A stretch of DNA of 64,000 nt from Sipunculus nudus (GCA_026874595.1 CM049314.1:124001-188000), one strand, 5' to 3'. Positions 9,201-22,602 are shown, numbered from the stretch's first letter. Program-made: numbers and translations. The notes: generated by a model not told the origin, from the letters alone.

Positions 9201-10702
9201 CCCCTCAAATCTGTACTGATGGTCCCACAAACCTGGTTTTGGTGTCATTAGGCCCAGTTTAGGGTGTATATACAGGGAAACAAGATAATATTACCCTGTT
9301 CCCACAAACAAAAATTCCATGCCCCCAGAAACCTGATTTCAGGCCAGTTTATGCTTATACACAGTCAAATAGGTTCTGGCCCCCCTCATCTCCACAAAAC
9401 TCAACACACACTCCTGGTTTGGGAATCATTGCAATCCATTTACACCCACTGGCTGGCATCACCAAGCATTTGGCTCAACTCCCTCAGAAAAAAAATTAGG
9501 GCCAGTTTGAATTTCCAAATCTGGACACAGTGAACATAGTGATATACAGGGAAAATCCATTTTTTCACCTCAAATCTGTAATGATGGTCCCTAAAACATG
9601 GTTTAGGTGTCATTAGGCCCAATTCAAGGTGTATATACAGGGAAACAAGATAATATTACCCTGCTGACACAAACAAGAATTTCAAGCCCCCAGAAACCTG
9701 ATTTCAGGCCAGTTTATGCTTATACACAGTCAGATAGGTTCTGGCCCCCCTCATCTCCACAAAACTCAACACACACTCCTGGTTTGGGAATCATTGCAAT
9801 CCATTTACACCCACTGGCTGGCATCACCAAGCATTTGGCTCAACTCCCTCAGAAAAAAAAATTAGGGCCAGTTTGAATTTCCAAATCTGGACACAGTGAA
9901 CATAGTGATATACAGGGAAAATCCATTTTTTCACCTCAAATCTGTAATGATGGTCCCTAAAACATGGTTTAGGTGTCATTAGGCCCAATTCAAGGTGTAT
10001 ATACAGGGAAACAAGATAATATTACCCTGCTGCCACAAACAAGAATTTCAAGCCCCCAGAAACCTGATTTCAGGCCAGTTTATGCTTATACACAGTCAGA
10101 TAAGTTCTGGCCCCCCTCATCTCCACAAAACTCAACACACACACACCTGGTTTGGTATCATTGCAATCCATTTACACCCACTGGCTGGTATCTCAAAGCA
10201 TTTGGCTCAACTCCATCAGAAAAAAAATTAGGGCCAGTTTGAATTTCCAAAACTGGACACAGTGAACATAGTGATATACAGAGAAAATCCATTTTTCCCC
10301 CTCAAATCTGTACTGATGGTCCCACAAACCTGGTTTTGGTGTCATTTGGCCCAGTTTAGGGTGTATATACAGGGAAACAAGATAATATTACCCTGTTCCC
10401 ATAAACAAAAATTCCGTGCCCCCAGAAACCTGCTTTCAGGCCAGTTTATGCTTATACACAGTCAAACAGGTTTTGGCCCCCTTCATCTCCACCAGACTCT
10501 TCACAAACACCTGGTTTGGGGTTTCATTGCAATCCATTCACACCCACTGGCTGGCATCTCCAAGCATATAGCTCAACTTCTTCAGAAAAAAAAATATAGA
10601 CCACTTTAAAGTTTATCAAATCTGGTCATAGTGGTTTATGCAGAAATCAATTGTTCTGATCTCAAATCTGAAATAGTGGTCATAGAACATTGGTTGGTTC
10701 TT
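6264..10702 (+). repeat. 365-bp satellite block, twelve monomers (unit L1)
   Basis: The anchor CAAGATAATATTA (or a one-base variant) occurs at 6348, 6722, 7087, 7454, 7820, 8185, 8550, 8916, 9281, 9646, 10012 and 10378. Steps are 365-367 bp except the first (374). By shared variants the order is V-a-b-a-d-e-b-a-d-e-b-f, with divergent edge monomers V and f. Internal features repeated in each monomer are a CCTGA-TT-TCAGG hairpin, a C6 run, an A7-8 run and a CACACA stretch. The frames of 60-122 codons here are by-products of a monomer length close to a multiple of three. Confidence 0.96.
7454..10377 (+). repeat. Two copies of a four-monomer higher-order repeat, 1462 bp each (L1)
   Basis: Monomer types a-d-e-b occupy 7454-8915 and again 8916-10377. 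Matching variants recur at 1461-1463 bp: type d (CCTGTTCCCACAAACAAAAATTCC variant) at 7820 and 9281; type e (CTGCTGACAC) at 8185 and 9646; type b (CTGCTGCCAC) at 7087, 8550 and 10012. Neighbouring monomers differ more than monomers one higher-order step apart, the signature of higher-order repeat amplification. Confidence 0.92.
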
Positions 10703-11023
10703 GTATGATTTTATTCAATTTACAATCAAATATGCAGGAAAACCTGGCATTTTATTTTACTTCAATACACCAACAATAAACAATCTAAGGACAAGTGAAC
10801 AGGCTACCATACATATCTTAGGGAAAGGAAAACAGCAAAGGTTGATTACATTGAGGACACATGGCAACCAGGTGGTTGGCGCTGGTCTGTGAAGCTTACG
10901 AAGCAGCAATCAAAGGAAGACGATAACAACACAATAGAAGTCTTCTTCATGGGCCATCGCACACCCATAGAACATGGCTCCAACTGTCAAGTGTAATGCC
11001 CCTGCCGGCATTTACTATCACAT
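10703..11023 (+). other. Linker (L2), no gene seen
   Basis: Same segment as 683-1000, with an extra base in several short runs. A 63-codon frame beginning TTG TAT GAT has no recognisable domain. Confidence 0.8.
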
Positions 11024-12560
11024 ACTGCCGCCACTTATGGTCACGGCAATAGGATGTACTTTTTTATTTGAAGAAAAAACGATCCCAGATTTGACGAAAC
11101 TTACAATATAATCACATATTTTGACGTAGAATGTTAGACGCTATCGAATGCTGAAAACTAAAGGTCTTCAGCATTAAAATAACAGAATTATAGGCGTATC
11201 TTTGAATGGTCCAATGTTCTCGTTTGACAAGAAATGATGCGAGATATGACGAGATATTCAATTTTGTCACTTCAAACTAGTCAAGTGAATCTTGAACAAT
11301 AGAAAAATAAAATCTCTGGCATTAAAATGACAGAGATATAGACATTTGTTCGAATTCTCGAATATTCTCGTTTGGCGGGAGATGGTACGAGATGTGGCGA
11401 GATATAAGTTATAATCTTTTTAAGCTCCCAAAACGCAACAAAATGCTGAAAACTGCTCCTCTTTAGCCGAAAAGGTGACCAAGTTATAAGCATTTCTGTG
11501 AAATCTCGTAATTTCTCGTTTGACGGAAAACAGAGCGAGATTCTACGAGACTTGCAATTAACTGCATTAGTGGCAAGGGAATGCTACCTCATGCAGAAAA
11601 CTAGACACTTGTAGTATAAATATCAACAGAGATAGATAGAAGCAAAAAAACTTATTATTTTCAGATTGCCAAGTTTTACCCCCAAAATTTGGTTACCATG
11701 GTAACAGCAGCGCAAAGCTACATGTACGCAGGAATAAGCCGACGATCCTAGTTTCAGATAAGACAGTAAACATTGTGCCACGTTTAATATTTTTTTTTGG
11801 TATTGCAGAAAAATGGTAAGTTGCAGTGTTTCCAGTACCACGCCCCCTGGTGGCTAATTTCAAAAAATGAAAAAACAAGTTCGAGATAATACAGAAAAAC
11901 AGAAAATATGTCACTTTTAGAACCTTAGCTGTAAAACCCGCCACCTCTAAATCGTTTTTAATGAAATCTCGAAAAGTCTCATTTGACGACAAATGGCACG
12001 AGATTTTGCGAGACTTACATTAATTTCGCATAGAGCATATTAAATGCTAGGCATTGCAAAAAACTAGACCTCTCTAACTTAAACAATGAGAAATTTGGAG
12101 GGAAATTTTCGAATTTTCTGAATTTCCCCCCAAAAATACGTTACCATGGTAACCATTGACCGGAAAAATTTGCCAGCACTTGGAAAGCTGACATAGTGAG
12201 GAATAAAATGAGCTACAGATTATGCGGCTACGATTATTATTGACAAAGATATGAAGAAAAGTAAAAATTTCAGGTTTTTTGGTGACCCTGACCTTGACCT
12301 TTGACCGATCATGGACCAAAAAACAATAGGCTCCGAGGAGAACAGATCTTACAGTTTATGTATAAGTTTCAGAGCGATTGCTTAAAAACTGTGGCCTCTA
12401 GCGCGTGTACATACAGACAAACAGACAGACAAACAAACAAACAAACATACGCGGGTGATCAACATGCTTGCGAAAATCGAAGATTTCCGGCAAGCAACAA
12501 ACAGACATACGCAACTGACCAATATGCTTGCGGAAATCGAAGATTTCCGGCAAGCAATAA
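11024..12560 (+). repeat. Regulatory-motif module A (L2)
   Basis: X-boxes at 11692 and 12140, CTCF-like core on the minus strand at 11838-11854, half-site run at 12283-12306. The extra GATA near 11632 and longer C runs make it slightly longer than the L3 copy. Confidence 0.85.
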
Positions 12561-14103
12561 AGTATGGACTGTGCCTCCAACATGTATGATCATAGACGCG
12601 GGCCCGGAGAGGCCGTCACGGACCGCTGCACACGCCGGCCGCCCACCGTAAGGACCCTGCCGCCACTTGCGGCGACGGCGAGTGTCTTCGTGGTATGGCG
12701 AAAAACGGCGCGAGATTTGACGAGACTAACAATGCGACCCCTGAATGTGACTGCGAGTGTCCGACGCTATCCGGCGCTGCAGACCATGTGTCTGTGGCGT
12801 AAAAAAATGACAGAATTATAGGCATTTCTTTGAATGGTCACGTGTTCTCGTTTCACGAGAAACGGTGCGAGATATGACGAGACTTGCGATTGAATGACTA
12901 AGAACTAGACGGATGCTGTCTAACGCCGAAAACCAGACCTTTCTATGGCAAATATCAACAGAGATAGAAGCAGGTAAACTTCGTATTTTCAAGTTGTCAC
13001 GTTTTACCCCCAAAATTTGGTAACCATGGTAACGGCAGTACAAAGCTACATGTGCGGAGGAATAAGCCAATGTTCCTAGTTTCAGATACCACCAAAAAAA
13101 ATGGTGTCACGTTTAATATTTTTTGAGATATTGCAGAAAAATGATATGTTACAGTGTTTCAGGTACCACGCCCCCTGGTGGCTATTTCCAAAAAATGAAA
13201 AACTGATTTCGAGATATTTATAAAATAACACAAAATATATCAATTTCAAAGCCATTGTTAAAAAAATGCAACCTGTAGGTCATATTGAATGAAATCTCGA
13301 AGACTCTCGTTTGACGAGAAACGGTGCGAGATTTTGCAAGACTTTTGGTTGGATCACCGAGAACTCACCAAGGGCTACAAGATGCAAAAAAATTGACCTC
13401 TCCAGCATAAAAACTGACAGAGTTAGAAGCTGAAAACTGCATATTTTCAAAATTCAAAAGTTTTACCCCCAAAAGTAGAGAAATCTGGCAATAGCGCACT
13501 TTGGCACCTATGCGCAAAAATAAGCCCATGGACCCCAGTTGAAGGTGCTGTGATGGAAATGGCCCAATGTTTAATAGTTCTGGAGGTATAGCACCAAACA
13601 AATGTTCATGTTTTTTCATCTGCAACGCCCCCTGGCGGCCATTTCCAAAATCTGAAAAAACAATTTCGAGATATTCTTGTGTTACATAAAATATCTCAGA
13701 ATCAGTACGATTGCTGCAAATTTGAAAAATATCACGAAATTCCATGATTTCTCCCCAAAATTGCGTAACCATGGTAACAGAAAATTTGAGTAAGCTACAT
13801 GTCAAAAGAAAGGCCAGGTGATGACGAAAAATATGAGCTATTGCAGAAGTGTGGAATAAGCCTATTTATGGCGAAGTTATAGTGCAAAAACCGTTAACCA
13901 TACCTGTCGTGACCCTTGACCTTTGACTTTTGACCTATTTTAACCAAAAACAATAGGGCACCTAGAAATTATGTTTTTCATCATCCCTGTAAGTTTCAAG
14001 GTGATTGTGGCAAAATTGTGGCCAGGAGAGTGCAGACAAACAAACAGACAGACAGACTAGACGACCTGAGGTCGAACGCTTGCCGGAAGTGACCGGAAAT
14101 AAG
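12561..14103 (+). repeat. Regulatory-motif module B (L2)
   Basis: Island 12591-12803, X-boxes at 13020 and 13765, CTCF-like cores at 13166-13182 and 13623-13640, half-sites at 13910-13936. Confidence 0.85.
12591..12803 (+). other. GC-rich, CpG-dense island (L2)
   Basis: As in L1, with a CGCGGGCCCGG variant at the left edge that shifts the frame relative to L3. Confidence 0.7.
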
Positions 14104-14257
14104 ACAGCGAAATAGAAGGACAGTTACTAGGCAGACAGACAGGGAACATATGGATCTGATCAAATGAAAAACCTCTATCATGGGGAAAACAGTAGCACAT
14201 ATGAATAAGGTCTTGCTGATTTTCAAAAGTCAAAGAGGAGTAGACAGAGAGACAGAC

Positions 14258-14288
<31 letters not shown>

Positions 14289-14886
14289 TAGAGAGACATT
14301 AATAGTGTTGTTATTAGTAGCCATCCTATACAGGATAATCCATTTTTGGACAGAAATAAAAATAAAGGAAGTCCAACTGAATCCTTGGCAGTTCTCCTAT
14401 TCTTGAGTGCTGGAAATAAGAAAAGCACTGAAAATGAAACTTGAAGAGATGAACGTCCAGAATGCCGAAATGCAAGCGAAGCCGCGTTCGTGTTAGACAG
14501 AGACCCGACCTCTGGGTAAGGGAGACGTGACCTTTCATTCCTGGACAAATAGGTCGGCCTGAGGACATCTTCAAGTCTGATGATGGCTTAAATTAGGGCT
14601 GTCCTTGAAGAAAAAAGGCAGTCGGTCAGCCTGCGTCCGGGAATTATAAAATTCCAAGAAGTCCTGCCCATCACGGATTAACTGTAATGTCCCCTTGGTG
14701 TAGGTTATCTGTAATGTGAAATTTAATATATTTTAAAAATTGGAATCTTTGGTTAAAAAAGGAGAGGCTTTTAAGGAGTCTGAAGTGGTAAGTAATAAGA
14801 TAAAAAAATTTGAGGCCCTAGTTCCGTGATGGGTTAGGACGATATATAAAAATATATTCTGGCATGAGAGAGGGGTGCTGTCAAAT
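14104..14886 (+). other. Spacer with GACA microsatellite (L2), no gene seen
   Basis: Tract at about 14241-14295. The minus-strand frame differs from that of L1 by a frameshift. Confidence 0.8.
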
Positions 14887-15306
14887 TTTTTGGCGCCTGC
14901 CGCACGTTTGTGAATAAAACGGTACACTTGACACGGGCGCGATGGAAATTTAAGAGGAAAGGTAGTAATCCCAAGCCGTAGTTGAGTTGTTTTGACCCCA
15001 GAGTTTGCAGTCCTAGCTGAAATAGGCATGGGACGGGCTCTTTTTTAAACCCGGAACGCCAGAAGAGGCTGGAGATTGAATGAAGGATTGGGCCATTTTT
15101 TTATCCGAAAAACCTGGGAATTGACAATTAAAAAAAATGACAGGGACCTTCTTAGCCCGTTCCAGCTCAGGGAACGGTATTAGAATATTGTCGGGAATCC
15201 ATATTATCCTACCTGTGGGCTGGGACGGTCCAGAAAACCGCAATTATACGGGTATCCATAAAATTGTATGTCAATTTTTGTCATTAATAAATACATATAC
15301 ATCTAT

Positions 15307-15705
15307 AACGCGGACAGCTGGAGAATTCGCGGAGAATTCATCATGATGATATTATTAAATGTGAGCAAAGGTTTAATTTATGTTTTGTATCATATTTCCT
15401 TAAGAACCTGTAAATTTGATATCCTGCATGGTTTTGTTACGGTTTGCACAGTAACCTGTTGAAAAAATATATAGTGTTTAGCGTTTTCGTCTGATGTAAG
15501 ATCGGTAGTCAATGTTAGCTGGTGATCCAGATTGGTGTTAGTGGCAGTCCCACATTGTTTGCGCTGGTTATTATTTCGGAAATTTAACAGTGAATAAATG
15601 TCTTTAGAGTAATATAGTGGTAGATTTTAAATGATTTTAACGTGTAATTAAAAGTATCATTGCATATAAAATCTCTCCGTGAATTCTCCGGGAATTCCCC
15701 GCGTT
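15307..15705. mobile_element. Candidate MITE (L2)
   Basis: Same element, same ends, same length as in L1. Confidence 0.4.
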
Positions 15706-16106
15706 TACATATAAACGCATTTACCAGCCGTATGAAAGTTTTTGTCCGCTTTCATAATGTTTGCCGTGCCCCGGACACAAATTTAAGAAGAGATGGACTA
15801 AACCCCGCCCCGGTAGGATTGTTTGGACTCTGAAGAAACGAACCCTCGCAGGAAATGCGGTGGGACGGGCTCTTTCTTATTCGATGAACGCTCGAAAAGA
15901 GTGGTGAATGATTGAAAAAATAGGGTCATTTTCACTGTCATCTTGAATAACGGAATTAATATTTTTTTTTAAATTCATAGAGACTTGGTCATCCAATAAC
16001 AGCAGAAAAAAATGTTCTTTCAAATGTTGTGTGGTGTCCATTGTACCCTCGCCCACCGCAGGGATCCAAAGAGAAGCCTGGATTTTACTGCAAAAAAACA
16101 CAACCA

Positions 16107-16133
16107 CCCCCCCCCCCCCCCCCAAAAAAAAAA
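16107..16133 (+). repeat. Poly-C(17)/poly-A tract (L2)
   Basis: Six C longer than L1. This accounts for much of the local spacing difference between the units. Confidence 0.9.
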
Positions 16134-16320
16134 CAAAAACAAAAAAACTTTTATTCATTTTATTTTTATTTTTTATTACTGGATGTAGTTGAATATCATG
16201 GTTTATTTATAAAAAAATAAGATGCAATTCATTGGATGAAAAGAGATTTTATTAAATATATTGATACATGTTTATAACAGTTTGATATTTGATTTTTTTT
16301 TAAATTTATAGACAGACAAT

Positions 16321-19300
16321 TTGTTACCTCAAATCTGTACTCATGGTCCAACATGCATGTATTTGGTGTTCTCAGGCCCATTTTAGGGTGTATATCCATG
16401 ATAACAAGATAATATTACCTTGTTCCCACCAGCAAACATTTCAAGCCCCCAGAAAGCTGATTTCAGCTGAGGACTTATGGCTTATTATACACAGGCAAAT
16501 AGTGTTTTGGACCACCTCATCTCCACCAGACTCATCACACACACCTGCTTTGGCTATCATTGCAATCCATTTACACCCACTGGCTGGAATCTCAAAGCAT
16601 TTGGTTCAAATCCCTCAGAAAAAAAAAATTAGGGCCAGTTTGAATTTCCAAATCTGGACACAGTGGACATAGTGATATACAGAGAAAATCCATTTTTTCC
16701 CCTCAAATCTGTACTGATGGTCCCACAAACCTGGTTTTGGTGTCATTAGGCCCAGTTTAGGGTGTATATACAGGGAAACAAGATAATATTACACTGTTCC
16801 CACAAACAAAAATTTCATGCCCCCAGAAACCTGATTTCAGGCCAGTTTATGCTTATACACAGTCAAATAGGTTCTGGCCCCCCTCATCTCCACAAAACTC
16901 AACACACACTCCTGGTTTGGGTATCATTGCAATCCATTTACACCCACTGGCTGGCATCACCAAGCATTTGGCTCAACTCCCTCAGAAAAAAAATTAGGGC
17001 CAGTTTGAATTTCCAAATCTGGACACAGTGAACATAGTGATATACAGGGAAAATCCATTTTTTCACCTCAAATCTGTAATGATGGTCCCTAAAACATGGT
17101 TTAGGTGTCATTAGGCCCAATTCAAGGTGTATATACAGGGAAACAAGATAATATTACCCTGCTGCCACAAACAAGAATTTCAAGCCCCCAGAAACCTGAT
17201 TTCAGGCCAGTTTATGCTTATACACAGTCAGATAAGTTCTGGCCCCCCTCATCTCCACAAAACTCAACACACACACACCTGGTTTGGTATCATTGCAATC
17301 CATTTACACCCACTGGCTGGTATCTCAAAGCATTTGGCTCAACTCCATCAGAAAAAAAATTAGGGCCAGTTTGAATTTCCAAAACTGGACACAGTGAACA
17401 TAGTGATATACAGAGAAAATCCATTTTTCCCCCTCAAATCTGTACTGATGGTCCCACAAACCTGGTTTTGGTGTCATTTGGCCCAGTTTAGGGTGTATAT
17501 ACAGGGAAACAAGATAATATAACACTGTTCCCACAAACAAAAATTTCATGCCCCCAGAAACCTGATTTCAGGCCAGTTTATGCTTATACACAGTCAAATA
17601 GGTTCTGGCCCCCCTCATCTCCACAAAACTCAACACACACTCCTGGTTTGGGTATCATTGCAATCCATTTACACCCACTGGCTGGCATCACCAAGCATTT
17701 GGCTCAACTCCCTCAGAAAAAAAATTAGGGCCAGTTTGAATTTCCAAATCTGGACACAGTGAACATAGTGATATACAGAGAAAATCCATTTTTCCCCCTC
17801 AAATCTGTACTGATGGTCCCACAAACCTGGTTTTGGTGTCATTAGGCCCAGTTTAGGGTGTATATACAGGGAAACAAGATAATATTACCCTGTTCCCACA
17901 AACAAAAATTCCATGCCCCCAGAAACCTGATTTCAGGCCAGTTTATGCTTATACACAGTCAAATAGGTTCTGGCCCCCCTCATCTCCACAAAACTCAACA
18001 CACACTCCTGGTTTGGGAATCATTGCAATCCATTTACACCCACTGGCTGGCATCACCAAGCATTTGGCTCAACTCCCTCAGAAAAAAAATTAGGGCCAGT
18101 TTGAATTTCCAAATCTGGACACAGTGAACATAGTGATATACAGGGAAAATCCATTTTTTCACCTCAAATCTGTAATGATGGTCCCTAAAACATGGTTTAG
18201 GTGTCATTAGGCCCAATTCAAGGTGTATATACAGGGAAACAAGATAATATTACCCTGCTGACACAAACAAGAATTTCAAGCCCCCAGAAACCTGATTTCA
18301 GGCCAGTTTATGCTTATACACAGTCAGATAGGTTCTGGCCCCCCTCATCTCCACAAAACTCAACACACACTCCTGGTTTGGGAATCATTGCAATCCATTT
18401 ACACCCACTGGCTGGCATCACCAAGCATTTGGCTCAACTCCCTCAGAAAAAAAATTAGGGCCAGTTTGAATTTCCAAATCTGGACACAGTGAACATAGTG
18501 ATATACAGGGAAAATCCATTTTTTCACCTCAAATCTGTAATGATGGTCCCTAAAACATGGTTTAGGTGTCATTAGGCCCAATTCAAGGTGTATATACAGG
18601 GAAACAAGATAATATTACCCTGCTGCCACAAACAAGAATTTCAAGCCCCCAGAAACCTGATTTCAGGCCAGTTTATGCTTATACACAGTCAGATAAGTTC
18701 TGGCCCCCCTCATCTCCACAAAACTCAACACACACACACCTGGTTTGGTATCATTGCAATCCATTTACACCCACTGGCTGGTATCTCAAAGCATTTGGCT
18801 CAACTCCATCAGAAAAAAAATTAGGGCCAGTTTGAATTTCCAAAACTGGACACAGTGAACATAGTGATATACAGAGAAAATCCATTTTTCCCCCTCAAAT
18901 CTGTACTGATGGTCCCACAAACCTGGTTTTGGTGTCATTTGGCCCAGTTTAGGGTGTATATACAGGGAAACAAGATAATATTACACTGTTCCCACAAACA
19001 AAAATTTCATGCCCCCAGAAACCTGATTTCAGGCCAGTTTATGCTTATACACAGTCAAATAGGTTCTGGCCCCCCTCATCTCCACAAAACTCAACACACA
19101 CTCCTGGTTTGGGTATCATTGCAATCCATTTACACCCACTGGCTGGCATCACCAAGCATTTGGCTCAACTCCCTCAGAAAAAAAATTAGGGCCAGTTTGA
19201 ATTTCCAAATCTGGACACAGTGAACATAGTGATATACAGAGAAAATCCATTTTTCCCCCTCAAATCTGTACTGATGGTCCCACAAACCTGGTTTTGGTGT

Positions 19301-20755
19301 CATTAGGCCCAGTTTAGGGTGTATATACAGGGAAACAAGATAATATTACCCTGTTCCCACAAACAAAAATTCCATGCCCCCAGAAACCTGATTTCAGGCC
19401 AGTTTATGCTTATACACAGTCAAATAGGTTCTGGCCCCCCTCATCTCCACAAAACTCAACACACACTCCTGGTTTGGGAATCATTGCAATCCATTTACAC
19501 CCACTGGCTGGCATCACCAAGCATTTGGCTCAACTCCCTCAGAAAAAAAATTAGGGCCAGTTTGAATTTCCAAATCTGGACACAGTGAACATAGTGATAT
19601 ACAGGGAAAATCCATTTTTTCACCTCAAATCTGTAATGATGGTCCCTAAAACATGGTTTAGGTGTCATTAGGCCCAATTCAAGGTGTATATACAGGGAAA
19701 CAAGATAATATTACCCTGCTGACACAAACAAGAATTTCAAGCCCCCAGAAACCTGATTTCAGGCCAGTTTATGCTTATACACAGTCAGATAGGTTCTGGC
19801 CCCCCTCATCTCCACAAAACTCAACACACACTCCTGGTTTGGGAATCATTGCAATCCATTTACACCCACTGGCTGGCATCACCAAGCATTTGGCTCAACT
19901 CCCTCAGAAAAAAAATTAGGGCCAGTTTGAATTTCCAAATCTGGACACAGTGAACATAGTGATATACAGGGAAAATCCATTTTTTCACCTCAAATCTGTA
20001 ATGATGGTCCCTAAAACATGGTTTAGGTGTCATTAGGCCCAATTCAAGGTGTATATACAGGGAAACAAGATAATATTACCCTGCTGCCACAAACAAGAAT
20101 TTCAAGCCCCCAGAAACCTGATTTCAGGCCAGTTTATGCTTATACACAGTCAGATAAGTTCTGGCCCCCCTCATCTCCACAAAACTCAACACACACACAC
20201 CTGGTTTGGTATCATTGCAATCCATTTACACCCACTGGCTGGTATCTCAAAGCATTTGGCTCAACTCCATCAGAAAAAAAATTAGGGCCAGTTTGAATTT
20301 CCAAAACTGGACACAGTGAACATAGTGATATACAGAGAAAATCCATTTTCCCCCCTCAAATCTGTACTGATGGTCCCACAAACCTGGTTTTGGTGTCATT
20401 TGGCCCAGTTTAGGGTGTATATACAGGGAAACAAGATAATATTACCCTGTTCCCATAAACAAAAATTCCGTGCCCCCAGAAACCTGCTTTCAGGCCAGTT
20501 TATGCTTATACACAGTCAAACAGGTTTTGGCCCCCTTCATCTCCACCAGACTCTTCACAAACACCTGGTTTGGGTTTCATTGCAATCCATTCACACCCAC
20601 TGGCTGGCATCTCCAAGCATATAGCTCAACTTCTTCAGAAAAAAAAATATAGACCACTTTAAAGTTTATCAAATCTGGTCATAGTGGTTTATGCAGAAAT
20701 CAATTGTTCTGATCTCAAATCTGAAATAGTGGTCATAGAACATTGGTTGGTTCTT
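16321..20755 (+). repeat. 365-bp satellite block, twelve monomers (unit L2)
   Basis: Same monomer order as the L1 block (V-a-b-a-d-e-b-a-d-e-b-f). The edge monomer f ends the block at about 20755 and the variant monomer V begins it. The higher-order pair within it spans 17510-20431. Confidence 0.96.
17510..20431 (+). repeat. Two copies of the 1.46-kb four-monomer repeat (L2)
   Basis: Types a-d-e-b twice, 2922 bp in total, in phase with the L1 and L3 copies. The higher-order structure therefore existed before the 10-kb unit was amplified. Confidence 0.91.
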
Positions 20756-21076
20756 GTATGATTTTATTCAATTTACAATCAAATATGCAGGAAAACCTGG
20801 CATTTTATTTTACTTCAATACACCAACAATAAACAATCTAAGGACAAGTGAACAGGCTACCATACATATCTTAGGGAAAGGAAAACAGCAAAGGTTGATT
20901 ACATTGAGGACACATGGCAACCAGGTGGTTGGCGCTGGTCTGTGAAGCTTACGAAGCAGCAATCAAAGGAAGACGATAACAACACAATAGAAGTCTTCTT
21001 CATGGGCCATCGCACACCCATAGAACATGGCTCCAACTGTCAAGTGTAATGCCCCTGCCGGCATTTACTATCACAT
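20756..21076 (+). other. Linker (L3), no gene seen
   Basis: Identical in layout to 10703-11023. Nothing further seen. Confidence 0.8.
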
Positions 21077-22602
21077 ACTGCCGCCACTTATGGTCACGGC
21101 AATAGGATGTACTTTTTTATTTGAAGAAAAAACGATCCCAGATTTGACGAAACTTACAATATAATCACATATTTTGACGTAGAATGTTAGACGCTATCGA
21201 ATGCTGAAAACTAAAGGTCTTCAGCATTAAAATAACAGAATTATAGGCGTATCTTTGAATGGTCCAATGTTCTCGTTTGACAAGAAATGATGCGAGATAT
21301 GACGAGATATTCAATTTTGTCACTTCAAACTAGTCAAGTGAATCTTGAACAATAGAAAAATAAAATCTCTGGCATTAAAATGACAGAGATATAGACATTT
21401 GTTCGAATTCTCGAATATTCTCGTTTGGCGGGAGATGGTACGAGATGTGGCGAGATATAAGTTATAATCTTTTTAAGCTCCCAAAACGCAACAAAATGCT
21501 GAAAACTGCTCCTCTTTAGCCGAAAAGGTGACCAAGTTATAAGCATTTCTGTGAAATCTCGTAATTTCTCGTTTGACGGAAAACAGAGCGAGATTCTACG
21601 AGACTTGCAATTAACTGCATTAGTGGCAAGGGAATGCTACCTCATGCAGAAAACTAGACACTTGTAGTATAAATATCAACAGAGATAGAAGCAAAAAACT
21701 TATTATTTTCAGATTGCCAAGTTTTACCCCAAAATTTGGTTACCATGGTAACAGCAGCGCAAAGCTACATGTACGCAGGAATAAGCCGACGATCCTAGTT
21801 TCAGATAAGACAGTAAACATTGTGCCACGTTTAATATTTTTTTTTGGTATTGCAGAAAAATGGTAAGTTGCAGTGTTTCCAGTACCACGCCCCCTGGTGG
21901 CTAATTTCAAAAAATGAAAAAACAAGTTCGAGATAATACAGAAAAACAGAAAATATGTCACTTTTAGAACCTTAGCTGTAAAACCGCCACCTCTAAATCG
22001 TTTTTAATGAAATCTCGAAAAGTCTCATTTGACGACAAATGGCACGAGATTTTGCGAGACTTACATTAATTTCGCATAGAGCATATTAAATGCTAGGCAT
22101 TGCAAAAAACTAGACCTCTCTAACTTAAACAATGAGAAATTTGGAGGGAAATTTTCGAATTTTCTGAATTTCCCCCAAAAATACGTTACCATGGTAACCA
22201 TTGACCGGAAAAATTTGCCAGCACTTGGAAAGCTGACATAGTGAGGAATAAAATGAGCTACAGATTATGCGGCTACGATTATTATTGACAAAGATATGAA
22301 GAAAGTAAAAATTTCAGGTTTTTTGGTGACCCTGACCTTGACCTTTGACCGATCATGACCAAAAACAATAGGCTCCGAGGAGAACAGATCTTACAGTTTA
22401 TGTATAAGTTTCAGAGCGATTGCTTAAAAACTGTGGCCTCTAGCGCGTGTACATACAGACAAACAGACAGACAAACAAACAAACAAACATACGCGGGTGA
22501 TCAACATGCTTGCGAAAATCGAAGATTTCCGGCAAGCAACAAACAGACATACGCAACTGACCAATATGCTTGCGGAAATCGAAGATTTCCGGCAAGCAAT
22601 AA
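21077..22602 (+). repeat. Regulatory-motif module A (L3)
   Basis: X-boxes at 21739 and 22185, CTCF-like core at 21885-21901, half-site run at 22327-22350. Confidence 0.85.

Larger units (their letters stand above)
241..10256 (+). repeat. Macrosatellite unit L1 (10016 bp)
   Basis: A complete unit. From 241 to about 5200 it is about 34 bp shorter than L2, through many scattered one-base losses (for example in CCCCC, AAAA and TTTT runs). From 6300 onwards it is nearly identical to L2. Indels biased to homopolymers suggest lower consensus accuracy here rather than biological divergence. No gene seen. Confidence 0.95.
14887..16320 (+). repeat. AT-rich segment with diverged direct repeat (L2)
   Basis: Direct repeats at about 14887-15115 and 15731-15930. 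Longer poly-C than L1. Confidence 0.6.
10257..20310 (+). repeat. Macrosatellite unit L2 (10054 bp)
   Basis: A complete unit and the longest left copy. Small insertions relative to L3 and L4 include an extra GATA near 11632, an extra C in several C runs, and two extra bases near 13850. Its poly-C tract is the longest in the left array (17). No gene seen. Confidence 0.96.
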
